Shown here: in pieces, positions 7,845-13,734 of the stretch
How the letters are laid out: each line of letters begins with the position of its first letter
Numbering within the stretch: position 1 is the first letter of the stretch
Assembly: GCA_002392655.1 (NCBI GenBank)
Contig: DGHK01000064.1
Span: 1-21,812 of the forward strand
Source of the DNA: Lachnospiraceae bacterium UBA3850
Lineage (GTDB): Bacteria; Bacillota; Clostridia; Lachnospirales; Lachnospiraceae
Reading direction: 5' to 3'
DNA: 21,812 nt
Program-made: the position numbers and the translations under genes
Notes under the pieces: model-generated
Told to the model about the DNA's origin: nothing
The model's input: the letters and a program-made list of their open reading frames with translations, nothing else
The model's database searches: none

Positions 7845-9263
7845 CTATTCTTCATCCATAGATTCCGGCAAGGCATAGGAAAGAATCATCGCTATAACGA
7901 AAATCACAGCAACTACATTTGCCCCAAATACATCTCTTATTATAGGCGGGAATACGTGCCATATCTCCGACTCGCTTGCCGCTGTCGCTCCCACTCCTAT
8001 ACTTAGAGAAAGTGCTGCGATGGTTGTGTTCTTACTTGTGAAGCCGCAGTTTGAGAGCATCTTGATTCCGGACATAAATATCTGACCGAACATCATAACC
8101 GTGCAGCCACCGAGTACTGCCTGTGGCATGGTCGCAAAGAAGTTGCCGACGATTGGGAAGCATCCGGCGAACATCATGATAACCGCACCCGTCATGATTG
8201 TAAATCTATTCACCACCTTGGTCATGGCAATCAGTCCGACATTCTGCGAGAAGGATGTAACGGGTGGACATCCGAAAAGAGCCGATACCGATGACATATA
8301 TCCATCAGACGCTATTGAGCCTGATATCTCCCTGTCCTTCACCTCACGGTTCAGACCGCCCGACACCATTGCCGATGTATCTCCTATCGTCTCCGCAGCA
8401 GAGACAAAAAATATAACTATAACCGAAAGGATAGGACCTATCTTAAACTCCGGCGTAAACATCAGAAAATCCGGAATCGATGTGAAACGACTACTGGTAA
8501 CATATGACAGGTCGACCATTCCGAGACTAACTGCCACTATATATCCGACGATCATCGCTGCCAGAACCGAAAGTGCTTTCAGATACCCCTTCATAGAGAC
8601 CATCCATATGATAGAAACCAGAAGCGTTATTGTACCTACGATAAGATTCTCCGGTGAGCCGAAATCCTCTGTATAACCACCGCCGAAATATCGAATTCCT
8701 ACCGTAAAAAGCGACAGTCCTATACCACAGACAACTGTTGCCGAGACAATCGGTTTTATAAACTTCGCAAGCCTTTTGACCAGAAGTCCTATCGTCCCTT
8801 CGACAAGACCTCCCACCAACACCGATCCTATTACAACCGGATAGCCGTAATTTGCACCTATAGTACTGAGAATAGTAACAAATGTAAAACTGACTCCCAT
8901 TACTATTGGCAGTCTGGCTCCTATCTTCCATAACGGATACAGCTGTATCAACGTTGCAAGGCCCGCAACAAACATCGCGTTACTTATGATCTTTCCAACC
9001 TGATTCTGAGTAAGCTCAGGACTTGCAACCTCTGCTATTATCGCTATAGGCGCCAGGTTCGCAACGAACATAGCAAGAACATGCTGAAGTCCGAAGGGAA
9101 TAGCCTTCCAGACAGGCACCCTTCCATCCAGCTTGTAAATGTTGTCCACACTGACAGCCTCTTCTACTTTCATTTCAGCATCTTTGTTTTTTTCGTTTTT
9201 TTGTTCTTCGTTATTCTGTTTTTCGTTTTTCTGTTCTTCAAGCCTTAGTTGTTCTTCGCCCAA
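7845..9263 (-). CDS. NCS2 nucleobase permease, xanthine/urate type
   Basis: This 472-residue permease of the NCS2/NAT family has about 12-14 hydrophobic segments from residue 55 on. The family signature QNVGLIAMTKVVNR is at 340-353, preceded by SAAETIGDTSA (288-298). The Glu-x-x-Gly-Asp form resembles xanthine/urate carriers more than UraA-type uracil carriers; this subtype call is inference. The start is TTG (9261-9263), supported by GGGGG five bases upstream; the first ATG (residue 31) has no good ribosome binding site. The resulting 30-residue N-terminal tail is highly charged and repetitive. It lies 67 bases from the upstream LD-carboxypeptidase gene. No purine riboswitch is visible. Confidence 0.9.
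   Translation of the reverse strand: MGEEQLRLEEQKNEKQNNEEQKNEKNKDAEMKVEEAVSVDNIYKLDGRVPVWKAIPFGLQHVLAMFVANLAPIAIIAEVASPELTQNQVGKIISNAMFVAGLATLIQLYPLWKIGARLPIVMGVSFTFVTILSTIGANYGYPVVIGSVLVGGLVEGTIGLLVKRLAKFIKPIVSATVVCGIGLSLFTVGIRYFGGGYTEDFGSPENLIVGTITLLVSIIWMVSMKGYLKALSVLAAMIVGYIVAVSLGMVDLSYVTSSRFTSIPDFLMFTPEFKIGPILSVIVIFFVSAAETIGDTSAMVSGGLNREVKDREISGSIASDGYMSSVSALFGCPPVTSFSQNVGLIAMTKVVNRFTIMTGAVIMMFAGCFPIVGNFFATMPQAVLGGCTVMMFGQIFMSGIKMLSNCGFTSKNTTIAALSLSIGVGATAASESEIWHVFPPIIRDVFGANVVAVIFVIAMILSYALPESMDEE
9189..9239 (-). repeat. 21-base direct repeat in the permease N terminus
   Basis: Two 21-base copies (9189-9209 and 9219-9239), differing at one base and offset by 30 bases, encode repeated EEQKNEK tracts. 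Because the repeat keeps the frame, it indirectly supports translation from the upstream TTG. Confidence 0.75.
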
Positions 9264-9330
9264 TTTTGCCCCCGAATACTAAATAGTATTATTAGCACTT
9301 CAATCTATATCTATTTTATTGTTTTGATTT

Positions 9331-10533
9331 TTATTCAAACAAGTACTTTATTTTTATTTCATTTCCGGATGCCCTAATATCACCAAGTGCACCACTTACT
9401 ATAGGCATCATCGGAGGAAGATGACCTATATCCGTATCCATAACAATCGGAACTCCCATATCTCCCAGGATGCTTGTAACTGCATTATACTGGTCCGCTC
9501 CGAACATCTCTTCTTCAAAATGAAGAGGTCTTCCTATCAAAAATCCTTTTGCAGTTCTGAACCAGCCCGCTTCTCTAAGCTGCCAGAATGCTCTTCTCAT
9601 AGAAAGCGGATTCAGATCACAGCACTCCAGGAACCACACTATTCCGTCGCCCTTATATCTATCAAGAAATTCATCAACCTTATCATATCTGGTTCCACAA
9701 AGAAGTGTCAGGATATCCACACATCCACCAAGCAGACGCCCACTAAACTCGGCTCTGATTTCAGGATTGTTTCCGGAAAGTATTTCATCATTCTCTGTTT
9801 TGTCTACTGTTTTGTTATCTGTTATTTCATTTCCACTGTTCGGAAGTAAGTATTTAAGCTCCGTCTTGGTATTTACGTTGTATGGTTCAAGTGGATCAGG
9901 TTCTGTTATTTCTTCTTGCTCGTTTTTCTGATAAATTTCTTGGTCATTTTCTTTCTCTGATTCCTGACTTGTTTCAACCGCGGCCTCATCCTTCTCCCAG
10001 AGTCCGTAACCTGAAACCTCATCAATTTCACCACAGATAAGCTTAAAAGCATCTCCTACTGATTCGTGCCAAGGCTCTCTTCCGAACGCCGGTGCACAAG
10101 GTCCGTAAATTGCCGCAGTATCAGCAAGAATATTTGATAGGAATGTATAGTTTGTGTTGTCCGAATAACCCATATACCACTTAGGCTTACTTCTCTTAAT
10201 CGAATCAAAATCAATGAATGGAACAACCTCAACCATAAGCTCTCCGCCGCCACAGGTGATAATAACATCAGACTTATCATATTCACTCGACGCAAAAAGG
10301 CTGCTCTCTATCATAACTGAATTCAGTTCATCACCACAATTTTCCGGTGTACTGCTTATTCCGATTCCTGAAGCCTCATAACAATTCGGTCCGAGGTAAG
10401 TCTTATACCCCATTTCTTTAAATATCTTCAGAGCATTTTTAAACCTGGAATCATAAGGTTCTATAGCGCAGCCAAAAGACGGAGCTATGAAACCGATTGT
10501 TCCCCCTTTTCGAAGCGGTTTTGGATATCTCAT
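9331..10533 (-). CDS. S66 family LD-carboxypeptidase-like protein (MccF-like)
   Basis: This 400-residue serine peptidase of MEROPS family S66 covers LD-carboxypeptidases (murein tetrapeptide cleavage, recycling) and MccF-type amidases. Numbered from the ATG at 10533, family features are TIGFIAPS (12-19), nucleophile Ser124 in MGYSDNT, GRLLGGCVDIL (265-275), Glu303 in WFLECCDLNP and His371 in DIGHLPPMMPI. The ATG is preferred over a TTG seven codons upstream because GGGAGG lies six bases before it. No signal peptide is seen, fitting a cytosolic enzyme. Residues about 180-262 form an unusual acidic, Asn/Gln/Glu-rich insertion between the two domains. It is the first gene of the left minus-strand block and has its own promoter. 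Confidence 0.88.
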   Translation of the reverse strand: MRYPKPLRKGGTIGFIAPSFGCAIEPYDSRFKNALKIFKEMGYKTYLGPNCYEASGIGISSTPENCGDELNSVMIESSLFASSEYDKSDVIITCGGGELMVEVVPFIDFDSIKRSKPKWYMGYSDNTNYTFLSNILADTAAIYGPCAPAFGREPWHESVGDAFKLICGEIDEVSGYGLWEKDEAAVETSQESEKENDQEIYQKNEQEEITEPDPLEPYNVNTKTELKYLLPNSGNEITDNKTVDKTENDEILSGNNPEIRAEFSGRLLGGCVDILTLLCGTRYDKVDEFLDRYKGDGIVWFLECCDLNPLSMRRAFWQLREAGWFRTAKGFLIGRPLHFEEEMFGADQYNAVTSILGDMGVPIVMDTDIGHLPPMMPIVSGALGDIRASGNEIKIKYLFE

Positions 10534-10539
10534 ACATTT

Positions 10540-10545
10540 CCTCCC
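10540..10545 (-). promoter_or_regulatory. Ribosome binding site deciding the S66 peptidase start
   Basis: GGGAGG on the minus strand, six bases before the ATG at 10533, lies inside the reading frame that would open at the upstream TTG (10554). It therefore argues for the ATG. Confidence 0.8.
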
Positions 10546-10565
10546 ATCGCACAAAATGTATCTTG

Positions 10566-10594
10566 ATTATAACACACAGGGGACGTCACTTCTA
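10566..10594 (-). promoter_or_regulatory. Extended -10 promoter for the S66 peptidase gene
   Basis: TGTTATAAT on the minus strand gives a perfect extended -10 (TATAAT at 10566-10571), about 32 bases from the ATG. The -35 position at 17-base spacing (10589-10594, TAGAAG) is poor and lies in the loop between the two arms of the GGGGACG palindrome. Confidence 0.6.
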
Positions 10595-10603
10595 CCGTCC
10601 CCT
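10578..10603. repeat. REP-like GGGGACG palindrome
   Basis: AGGGGACG and CGTCCCCT form an 8-bp perfect inverted repeat around a 10-base centre (TCACTTCTAC on plus). GGGGAC-type palindromes recur in Clostridia genomes, in some cases as REP sequences associated with Y1 (RAYT) transposases; placing this one in that group is inference. It overlaps the promoter region of the S66 peptidase gene and could also act as an operator. Confidence 0.55.
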
Positions 10604-10716
10604 TAGAGTATATATCATCTTATTAATGCGGCAAGAAAAGATGGGCCAGCTGGCTTGCTTGCGAGGATGGTTGACTTTGCCTCTGGAGGCCCGATGGCTT
10701 GGACCGATGGGCAAAA
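10604..10716. other. GC-richer non-coding stretch
   Basis: No convincing gene is present. It is more GC-rich than its AT-rich surroundings. It contains the 10-base palindrome GCCAGCTGGC (10645-10654) and four GATGG words. A short plus-strand frame runs through it but has no ribosome binding site. It ends where the palindrome array begins and may be the remnant of a repeat element. Confidence 0.4.
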
Positions 10717-10751
10717 GCCATAATTTCATCAAAAACCTCTGAAATTATGGC
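10717..10751 (+). repeat. Palindrome array, copy 1
   Basis: GCCATAATTTCA pairs perfectly with TGAAATTATGGC around an 11-base loop containing CAAAAAC. It is the first of three same-orientation palindromes in this gap. Confidence 0.8.
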
Positions 10752-10777
10752 CTGAATTTCCAGTGATTCGCTTAAAA

Positions 10778-10812
10778 GGCCATAATTCTAACAAAAACTT
10801 CAATTATTATTG
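10778..10812 (+). repeat. Palindrome array, copy 2 (degenerate)
   Basis: GGCCATAATT and the CAAAAAC loop match the other copies, but the 3' arm (CAATTATTATTGC) keeps only the AATTAT core, so the hairpin is shortened. It is preceded by CGCTTAAA, a word found also before copy 3. Confidence 0.65.
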
Positions 10813-10856
10813 CTGCTGATTTTTAACAAGCGCTTAAATAACCGGAAATCATACAA

Positions 10857-10899
10857 AAAAGGCCATAATTTTCGCAAAAACTGCGATAATTATGGCCTT
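10857..10899 (+). repeat. Palindrome array, copy 3; bidirectional terminator-like
   Basis: AAAAGGCCATAATT..CGC pairs with GCG..AATTATGGCCTTTT with a single T-T mismatch, around an AAAAACT loop. The T tract on plus and A tract before it would let it act as an intrinsic terminator on either strand. The inner arm bases differ from copy 1 yet remain complementary. Confidence 0.8.
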
Positions 10900-10988
10900 T
10901 TACTAATTCTCCAAGACTTTCAAATCTTTTTATAAAACTCGCGCACATTATACACCCGATTCACCTAATCGCCCAACATTTGTTTTTA

Positions 10989-11017
10989 TTGACACACCCC
11001 TGCTCCGGTACTATAAT
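10989..11017 (+). promoter_or_regulatory. Consensus sigma-A promoter of the thiamin operon
   Basis: TTGACA (10989-10994), 17-base spacer, TATAAT (11012-11017): a perfect consensus promoter. Transcription would begin near 11023-11025, just before the 5' hairpin and the TPP aptamer. Confidence 0.9.
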
Positions 11018-11024
11018 TACGTAA

Positions 11025-11045
11025 GCGTCAGAGCTTACCTGACGC
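11025..11045 (+). promoter_or_regulatory. 5'-terminal hairpin before the TPP aptamer
   Basis: GCGTCAG and CTGACGC form a perfect 7-bp stem with a 7-base loop at the predicted transcript 5' end. A mutually exclusive stem, TAAGC with GCTTA (11022-11026 / 11033-11037), is possible if transcription starts far enough upstream. Role unknown; it may protect the 5' end. Confidence 0.6.
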
Positions 11046-11052
11046 AATAAAA

Positions 11053-11139
11053 CCGGGGAGCTGAGCATGACTCGGCTGAGAACAGGCTGTACTGCCTGGA
11101 CCCATTACCTGATTTGGATAATGCCAACGTAGGGACATA
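11053..11139 (+). promoter_or_regulatory. TPP riboswitch (THI box) aptamer
   Basis: The conserved THI-box core is present: CCGGGGAGC, CGGCTGAGA, GACCC, then ACCTGATTTGGATAATGCC and ACGTAGGGA. P3 is visible as GCTGAG/CTCGGC and an extra arm as CAGGC/GCCTG. A convincing P1 helix is not obvious. Thiamin pyrophosphate binding normally switches expression off. It lies directly upstream of an intrinsic terminator and thiM, fitting control of the thiamin salvage genes. Confidence 0.95.
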
Positions 11140-11155
11140 GACTTTAAGATCACTG

Positions 11156-11187
11156 CAGGTATGTCTGAACCAGGCATACCTGTTTTT
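11156..11187 (+). terminator. Riboswitch-controlled intrinsic terminator
   Basis: CAGGTATGTCT pairs with AGGCATACCTG (11 bp including one G-T) around a 5-base loop, followed by TTTTT. The aptamer 3' strand GGACATA (11133-11139) can instead pair with TATGTCT (11160-11166) in the terminator's 5' arm, giving a plausible antiterminator when TPP is absent. Confidence 0.85.
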
Positions 11188-11223
11188 ATATAATAGGAAA
11201 CTGCGTTCCCTATTATATAAAAA
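11183..11223 (+). repeat. 15-bp perfect AT-rich inverted repeat
   Basis: TTTTTATATAATAGG (11183-11197) and its exact complement (11209-11223) flank an 11-base centre. The left arm begins with the T tract of the riboswitch terminator. It adjoins repeat copy A. Confidence 0.75.
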
Positions 11224-11225
11224 AC

Positions 11226-11316
11226 GCTCCGCTGAGGATGCGTCTCGGCGTGTTAGGTAGATAGTTGCCTGCGGCAACACGCGCCTCGCGCGGAGAGTGT
11301 CGCAAGGCGACACTCT
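11226..11316 (-). repeat. ~90-bp structured repeat, copy A (minus orientation)
   Basis: Read on the minus strand this matches 13557-13646 at roughly three quarters of aligned positions by eye, with one single-base gap. Shared blocks include CGCGCGAG, CGCGTGTTGCC, AGGCAACTAT, TACCTA and AGCGG. It contains a perfect 10-bp hairpin with a 3-base loop (11294-11316). It lies in the thiM leader between the riboswitch terminator and the ribosome binding site, and is followed by another small stem (CTTTGT/ACAAAG, 11315-11329). Confidence 0.8.
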
Positions 11317-11358
11317 TTGTTCTACAAAGCACAAATAAAAAGAAAGAAGGGAAACAAA

Positions 11359-12180
11359 ATGCTTGGAGACACACTCGAAAATGTAAGAAAAAACGTACCA
11401 CTCGTACACAACATCACTAACTACGTTACTGTAAACGATGTTGCAAATGTACTGCTCGCTGCAGGTGGAAGCCCTATCATGTCTGACGAGCCGGAGGATG
11501 TAGAGGATATCACAACTATCTGTGGCGGACTCAACATCAACATCGGAACTCTGAATAAGCAGACAATCGAAGGTATGTTCAGAGCCGGAAGAAAGGCTGC
11601 AGAGCTTGGACACACCATACTGCTTGACCCTGTTGGTGCAGGTGCATCGAGCTTAAGAACCAATACTGCTGTAAAGCTTATGGATGAGATCAAATTCACT
11701 GTAATCAGAGGAAATATATCCGAGATCAAAACTCTTGCTCTTGGAAGCGGAACAACAAAGGGCGTTGATGCCGATGTAGCAGATGCAGTTACAGATGAAA
11801 CACTGGACAGTGCTGTTAAGTTTGTAAAGGACTTCGCAAAGAAGGCTGATGCAGTAGTTGCAATCACAGGCGCTATCGACCTCGTTAGTGACGGTGACAA
11901 ATGTTATGTAATAAGAAACGGACGTCCTGAGATGGGAAAAATAACAGGAACCGGTTGTCAGCTGTCAGCTCTCACCACCGCATTTGTTGTAGCAAATCCT
12001 GATAACAAGCTTGAGGCTGCTGCAGCTGCAGTATGTACTATGGGACTTGCAGGCGAAATTGGATGGTCACGTATGCAGGATGGCGACGGAAACTCAACCT
12101 ATCGTAATCGTATAATCGATGCCATCTTCAACATGGATGCAGAGACTCTGAACAAAGGAGCAAAGTATGAAATCAGATAA
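11359..12180 (+). CDS. thiM: Hydroxyethylthiazole kinase
   Basis: This enzyme phosphorylates 4-methyl-5-hydroxyethylthiazole (HET) with ATP, feeding the thiazole moiety into thiamin phosphate synthesis. The 273-residue length fits the family. Motifs: HNITNYVTVNDVAN (17-30), SDEPED (42-47), LLDPVGAGAS (88-97), RGNISEI (117-123) and GTGC (197-200, with the catalytic-loop cysteine). The ATG at 11359 is chosen over an upstream in-frame TTG because GAAGGG lies seven bases before it and conserved sequence begins here. It is the first gene behind the TPP riboswitch. Its last 14 bases overlap thiE, so the two should be translationally coupled. Confidence 0.96.
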   Translation: MLGDTLENVRKNVPLVHNITNYVTVNDVANVLLAAGGSPIMSDEPEDVEDITTICGGLNINIGTLNKQTIEGMFRAGRKAAELGHTILLDPVGAGASSLRTNTAVKLMDEIKFTVIRGNISEIKTLALGSGTTKGVDADVADAVTDETLDSAVKFVKDFAKKADAVVAITGAIDLVSDGDKCYVIRNGRPEMGKITGTGCQLSALTTAFVVANPDNKLEAAAAAVCTMGLAGEIGWSRMQDGDGNSTYRNRIIDAIFNMDAETLNKGAKYEIR

Positions 12181-12820
12181 GAGACTGGACGAAAAGGATC
12201 TTCTGCTTTACGCAGTTACAGACCGTCACTGGCTTAACGGAAGAACACTTTATGAGGTTGTCAAGGAGAGCCTGGACGGCGGTGCTACATTTATCCAGCT
12301 TAGAGAAAAGAAATTGGATAATGAGCACTTTTTAGAGGAAGCAAAGGAGCTTAAAAAGCTCTGCGCAGAGTACAAGGTTCCATTTGTTATAAATGACAAT
12401 GTCGATATAGCTATTCAGATGGATGCCGACGGAGTACACGTCGGACAAAGCGATATGGAAGCCGGCGATGTAAGAGCAAAGCTCGGACCGGATAAAATAA
12501 TCGGCGTTTCCGCTCAGACAGTTGAGCAGGCTATCCTTGCAGAAAAAAGAGGAGCTGATTATCTGGGAGTCGGCGCAGTATTTCCTACAGGTTCAAAGGA
12601 TGATGCAGATGATGTATCTCATGAAACACTGAAGGCTATCTGTGATGCAGTTTCAATTCCTGTTATCGCAATCGGAGGAATCACTGTAGATAACACTCCG
12701 GAGCTTGCAGGAACCGGTATATGCGGAATTGCAGTTATCAGTGCTATTTATGCCGCAGATGATATTCCGGCTGCAACAGCTAAACTGAAGGAAGTCACGG
12801 AAAAAACCGTTAATTCGTAA
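12167..12820 (+). CDS. thiE: Thiamin phosphate synthase
   Basis: This TIM-barrel enzyme joins HMP pyrophosphate and HET phosphate to give thiamin monophosphate and PPi. The 217-residue length is normal. Motifs: YAVTDR (15-20), FIQLREKKL (42-50), VINDNVDIA (74-82), DGVHVGQSD (88-96), GVGAVFPTGSKDDAD (134-148), PVIAIGGI (165-172) and the C-terminal GIAVISAI phosphate-binding strand. AAAGGAG lies seven bases before the ATG, inside the thiM 3' end. The usual FPT-x-T-K motif reads FPTGSK here, a conservative change. It works directly downstream of ThiM and ThiD, both encoded in this cluster. Confidence 0.96.
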   Translation: MKSDKRLDEKDLLLYAVTDRHWLNGRTLYEVVKESLDGGATFIQLREKKLDNEHFLEEAKELKKLCAEYKVPFVINDNVDIAIQMDADGVHVGQSDMEAGDVRAKLGPDKIIGVSAQTVEQAILAEKRGADYLGVGAVFPTGSKDDADDVSHETLKAICDAVSIPVIAIGGITVDNTPELAGTGICGIAVISAIYAADDIPAATAKLKEVTEKTVNS

Positions 12821-12889
12821 ACAGTACTTCCCGCCTAAATCAAAGGCTAAAGAAGATTTTATATAAGGAATTGGTATAAAGGATTAGAC

Positions 12890-13546
12890 ATGATCAAGGG
12901 AATTATCTTCGACATAGACGGCGTAGTACTTGACTCTATGAGTATATGGAATGACTTAGGTGCACGTTACCTACGTTCTTTAAATGTAGAACCTGAAGAA
13001 GGTTTGAACGAGATACTCTTCTCTATGAGTATGGAGCAGGGAGCTGACTATCTGAAGGAGCATTACAAACTGAAAAGATCTACAGCTTCAATACTAAACG
13101 GCATCCAGGATATGCTGAGGGACTTTTACTATTATGAGGTTTCTGCAAAGCCCGGAGCAAAGGAGCTTATGGAGTTTCTCAAGGAAAAAGGTATGCGGAT
13201 AACTGCCGCCACCTCAAGTCCGAGATCACACATAGAAAAAGCTCTTACACGTAACAAACTACTTAGCTACGTAGAGGTTATTTATACAACAGGCGAAATC
13301 GGAATCAGTAAGCATTCACCTGATATATATAACAAAGCAGCGTCCTATATGAATCTTACACCAGCTGAGGTACTCGTTCTTGAGGATTCTCTATATGCTC
13401 TTAAAACAGCAAAGGAAGCAGGCTATAAAACCGCCGGAGTCTATGACAAGGACGGAGAAACGGATCAGGCAGGAGTTGAAGCAACCGGAGATGTTTATAT
13501 AAGAAACCTCACCGAGCTTATTTCATTTTGGCCACGACTAAACTAA
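12890..13546 (+). CDS. HAD hydrolase, beta-phosphoglucomutase-like subfamily
   Basis: This 218-residue haloacid dehalogenase-fold phosphatase has motif I DIDGVVLDS (Asp8 nucleophile, Asp10), a helical cap (about 15-90), motif II ATSSP (about 105-109), motif III lysine in SKHSPDIYNKA, and motif IV LEDSLYA. It is a stand-alone soluble enzyme with phosphosugar or nucleotide-like substrates typical for the subfamily. It lies 69 bases after thiE and before thiD, on the same strand and inside the thiamin block, so thiamin monophosphate or another pathway phosphate is a plausible substrate; this is inference from context only. The ATG start lacks a strong ribosome binding site; the nearest purine-rich stretch is AAAGGA 11 bases upstream. 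Confidence 0.88.
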   Translation: MIKGIIFDIDGVVLDSMSIWNDLGARYLRSLNVEPEEGLNEILFSMSMEQGADYLKEHYKLKRSTASILNGIQDMLRDFYYYEVSAKPGAKELMEFLKEKGMRITAATSSPRSHIEKALTRNKLLSYVEVIYTTGEIGISKHSPDIYNKAASYMNLTPAEVLVLEDSLYALKTAKEAGYKTAGVYDKDGETDQAGVEATGDVYIRNLTELISFWPRLN

Positions 13547-13556
13547 ATATTAACAT

Positions 13557-13646
13557 CGCATGTCGCTTGCGACATGTTTCGCGCGAGACGCGTGTTGCCC
13601 AAGGCAACTATTTACCTATCGCGCTAAGACAAATACTAAGCGGTGC
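13557..13646 (+). repeat. ~90-bp structured repeat, copy B (plus orientation)
   Basis: This is the inverted partner of 11226-11316. It begins with an 8-bp hairpin (CATGTCGC/GCGACATG, 13559-13576), then CGCG-N5-CGCG and GTTGCC/GGCAAC stems, and ends at AGCGGTGC. That last word can pair with GCACCGCT (13664-13671) or, more locally, through GCACC at 13654-13658. It fills the gap between the HAD gene and thiD. Confidence 0.8.
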
Positions 13647-13686
13647 ATCGGGGGCACCACTTTGCACCGCTATATAAATAATGCTG

Positions 13687-13704
13687 TCAGCCACACACGG
13701 CTGA
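13687..13704 (+). promoter_or_regulatory. Leader hairpin before thiD
   Basis: TCAGCC/GGCTGA, a 6-bp stem with a 6-base loop, stands 30 bases before the thiD start; the GAAGG ribosome binding site follows it. No T tract follows, so it is not a terminator. Together with copy B it makes the HAD-thiD gap highly structured. Confidence 0.4.
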
Positions 13705-13734
13705 ACATACTTTAAAAGAAAGAAGGTAGATAAA

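Noticed and set aside
8101..8676. 191-codon plus-strand frame
   Set aside because: Antisense shadow of the NCS2 permease, whose membrane segments and signature motif are unmistakable.
10497..10742. Short plus-strand frame across the divergent gap
   Set aside because: No ribosome binding site, no recognisable domain, and it runs through two palindromic repeats and the opposing gene's 5' end.
11035..11613. 192-codon minus-strand frame
   Set aside because: It lies antisense to the TPP riboswitch, its terminator and the start of thiM, and has a Ser/Cys-rich composition unlike a real protein.
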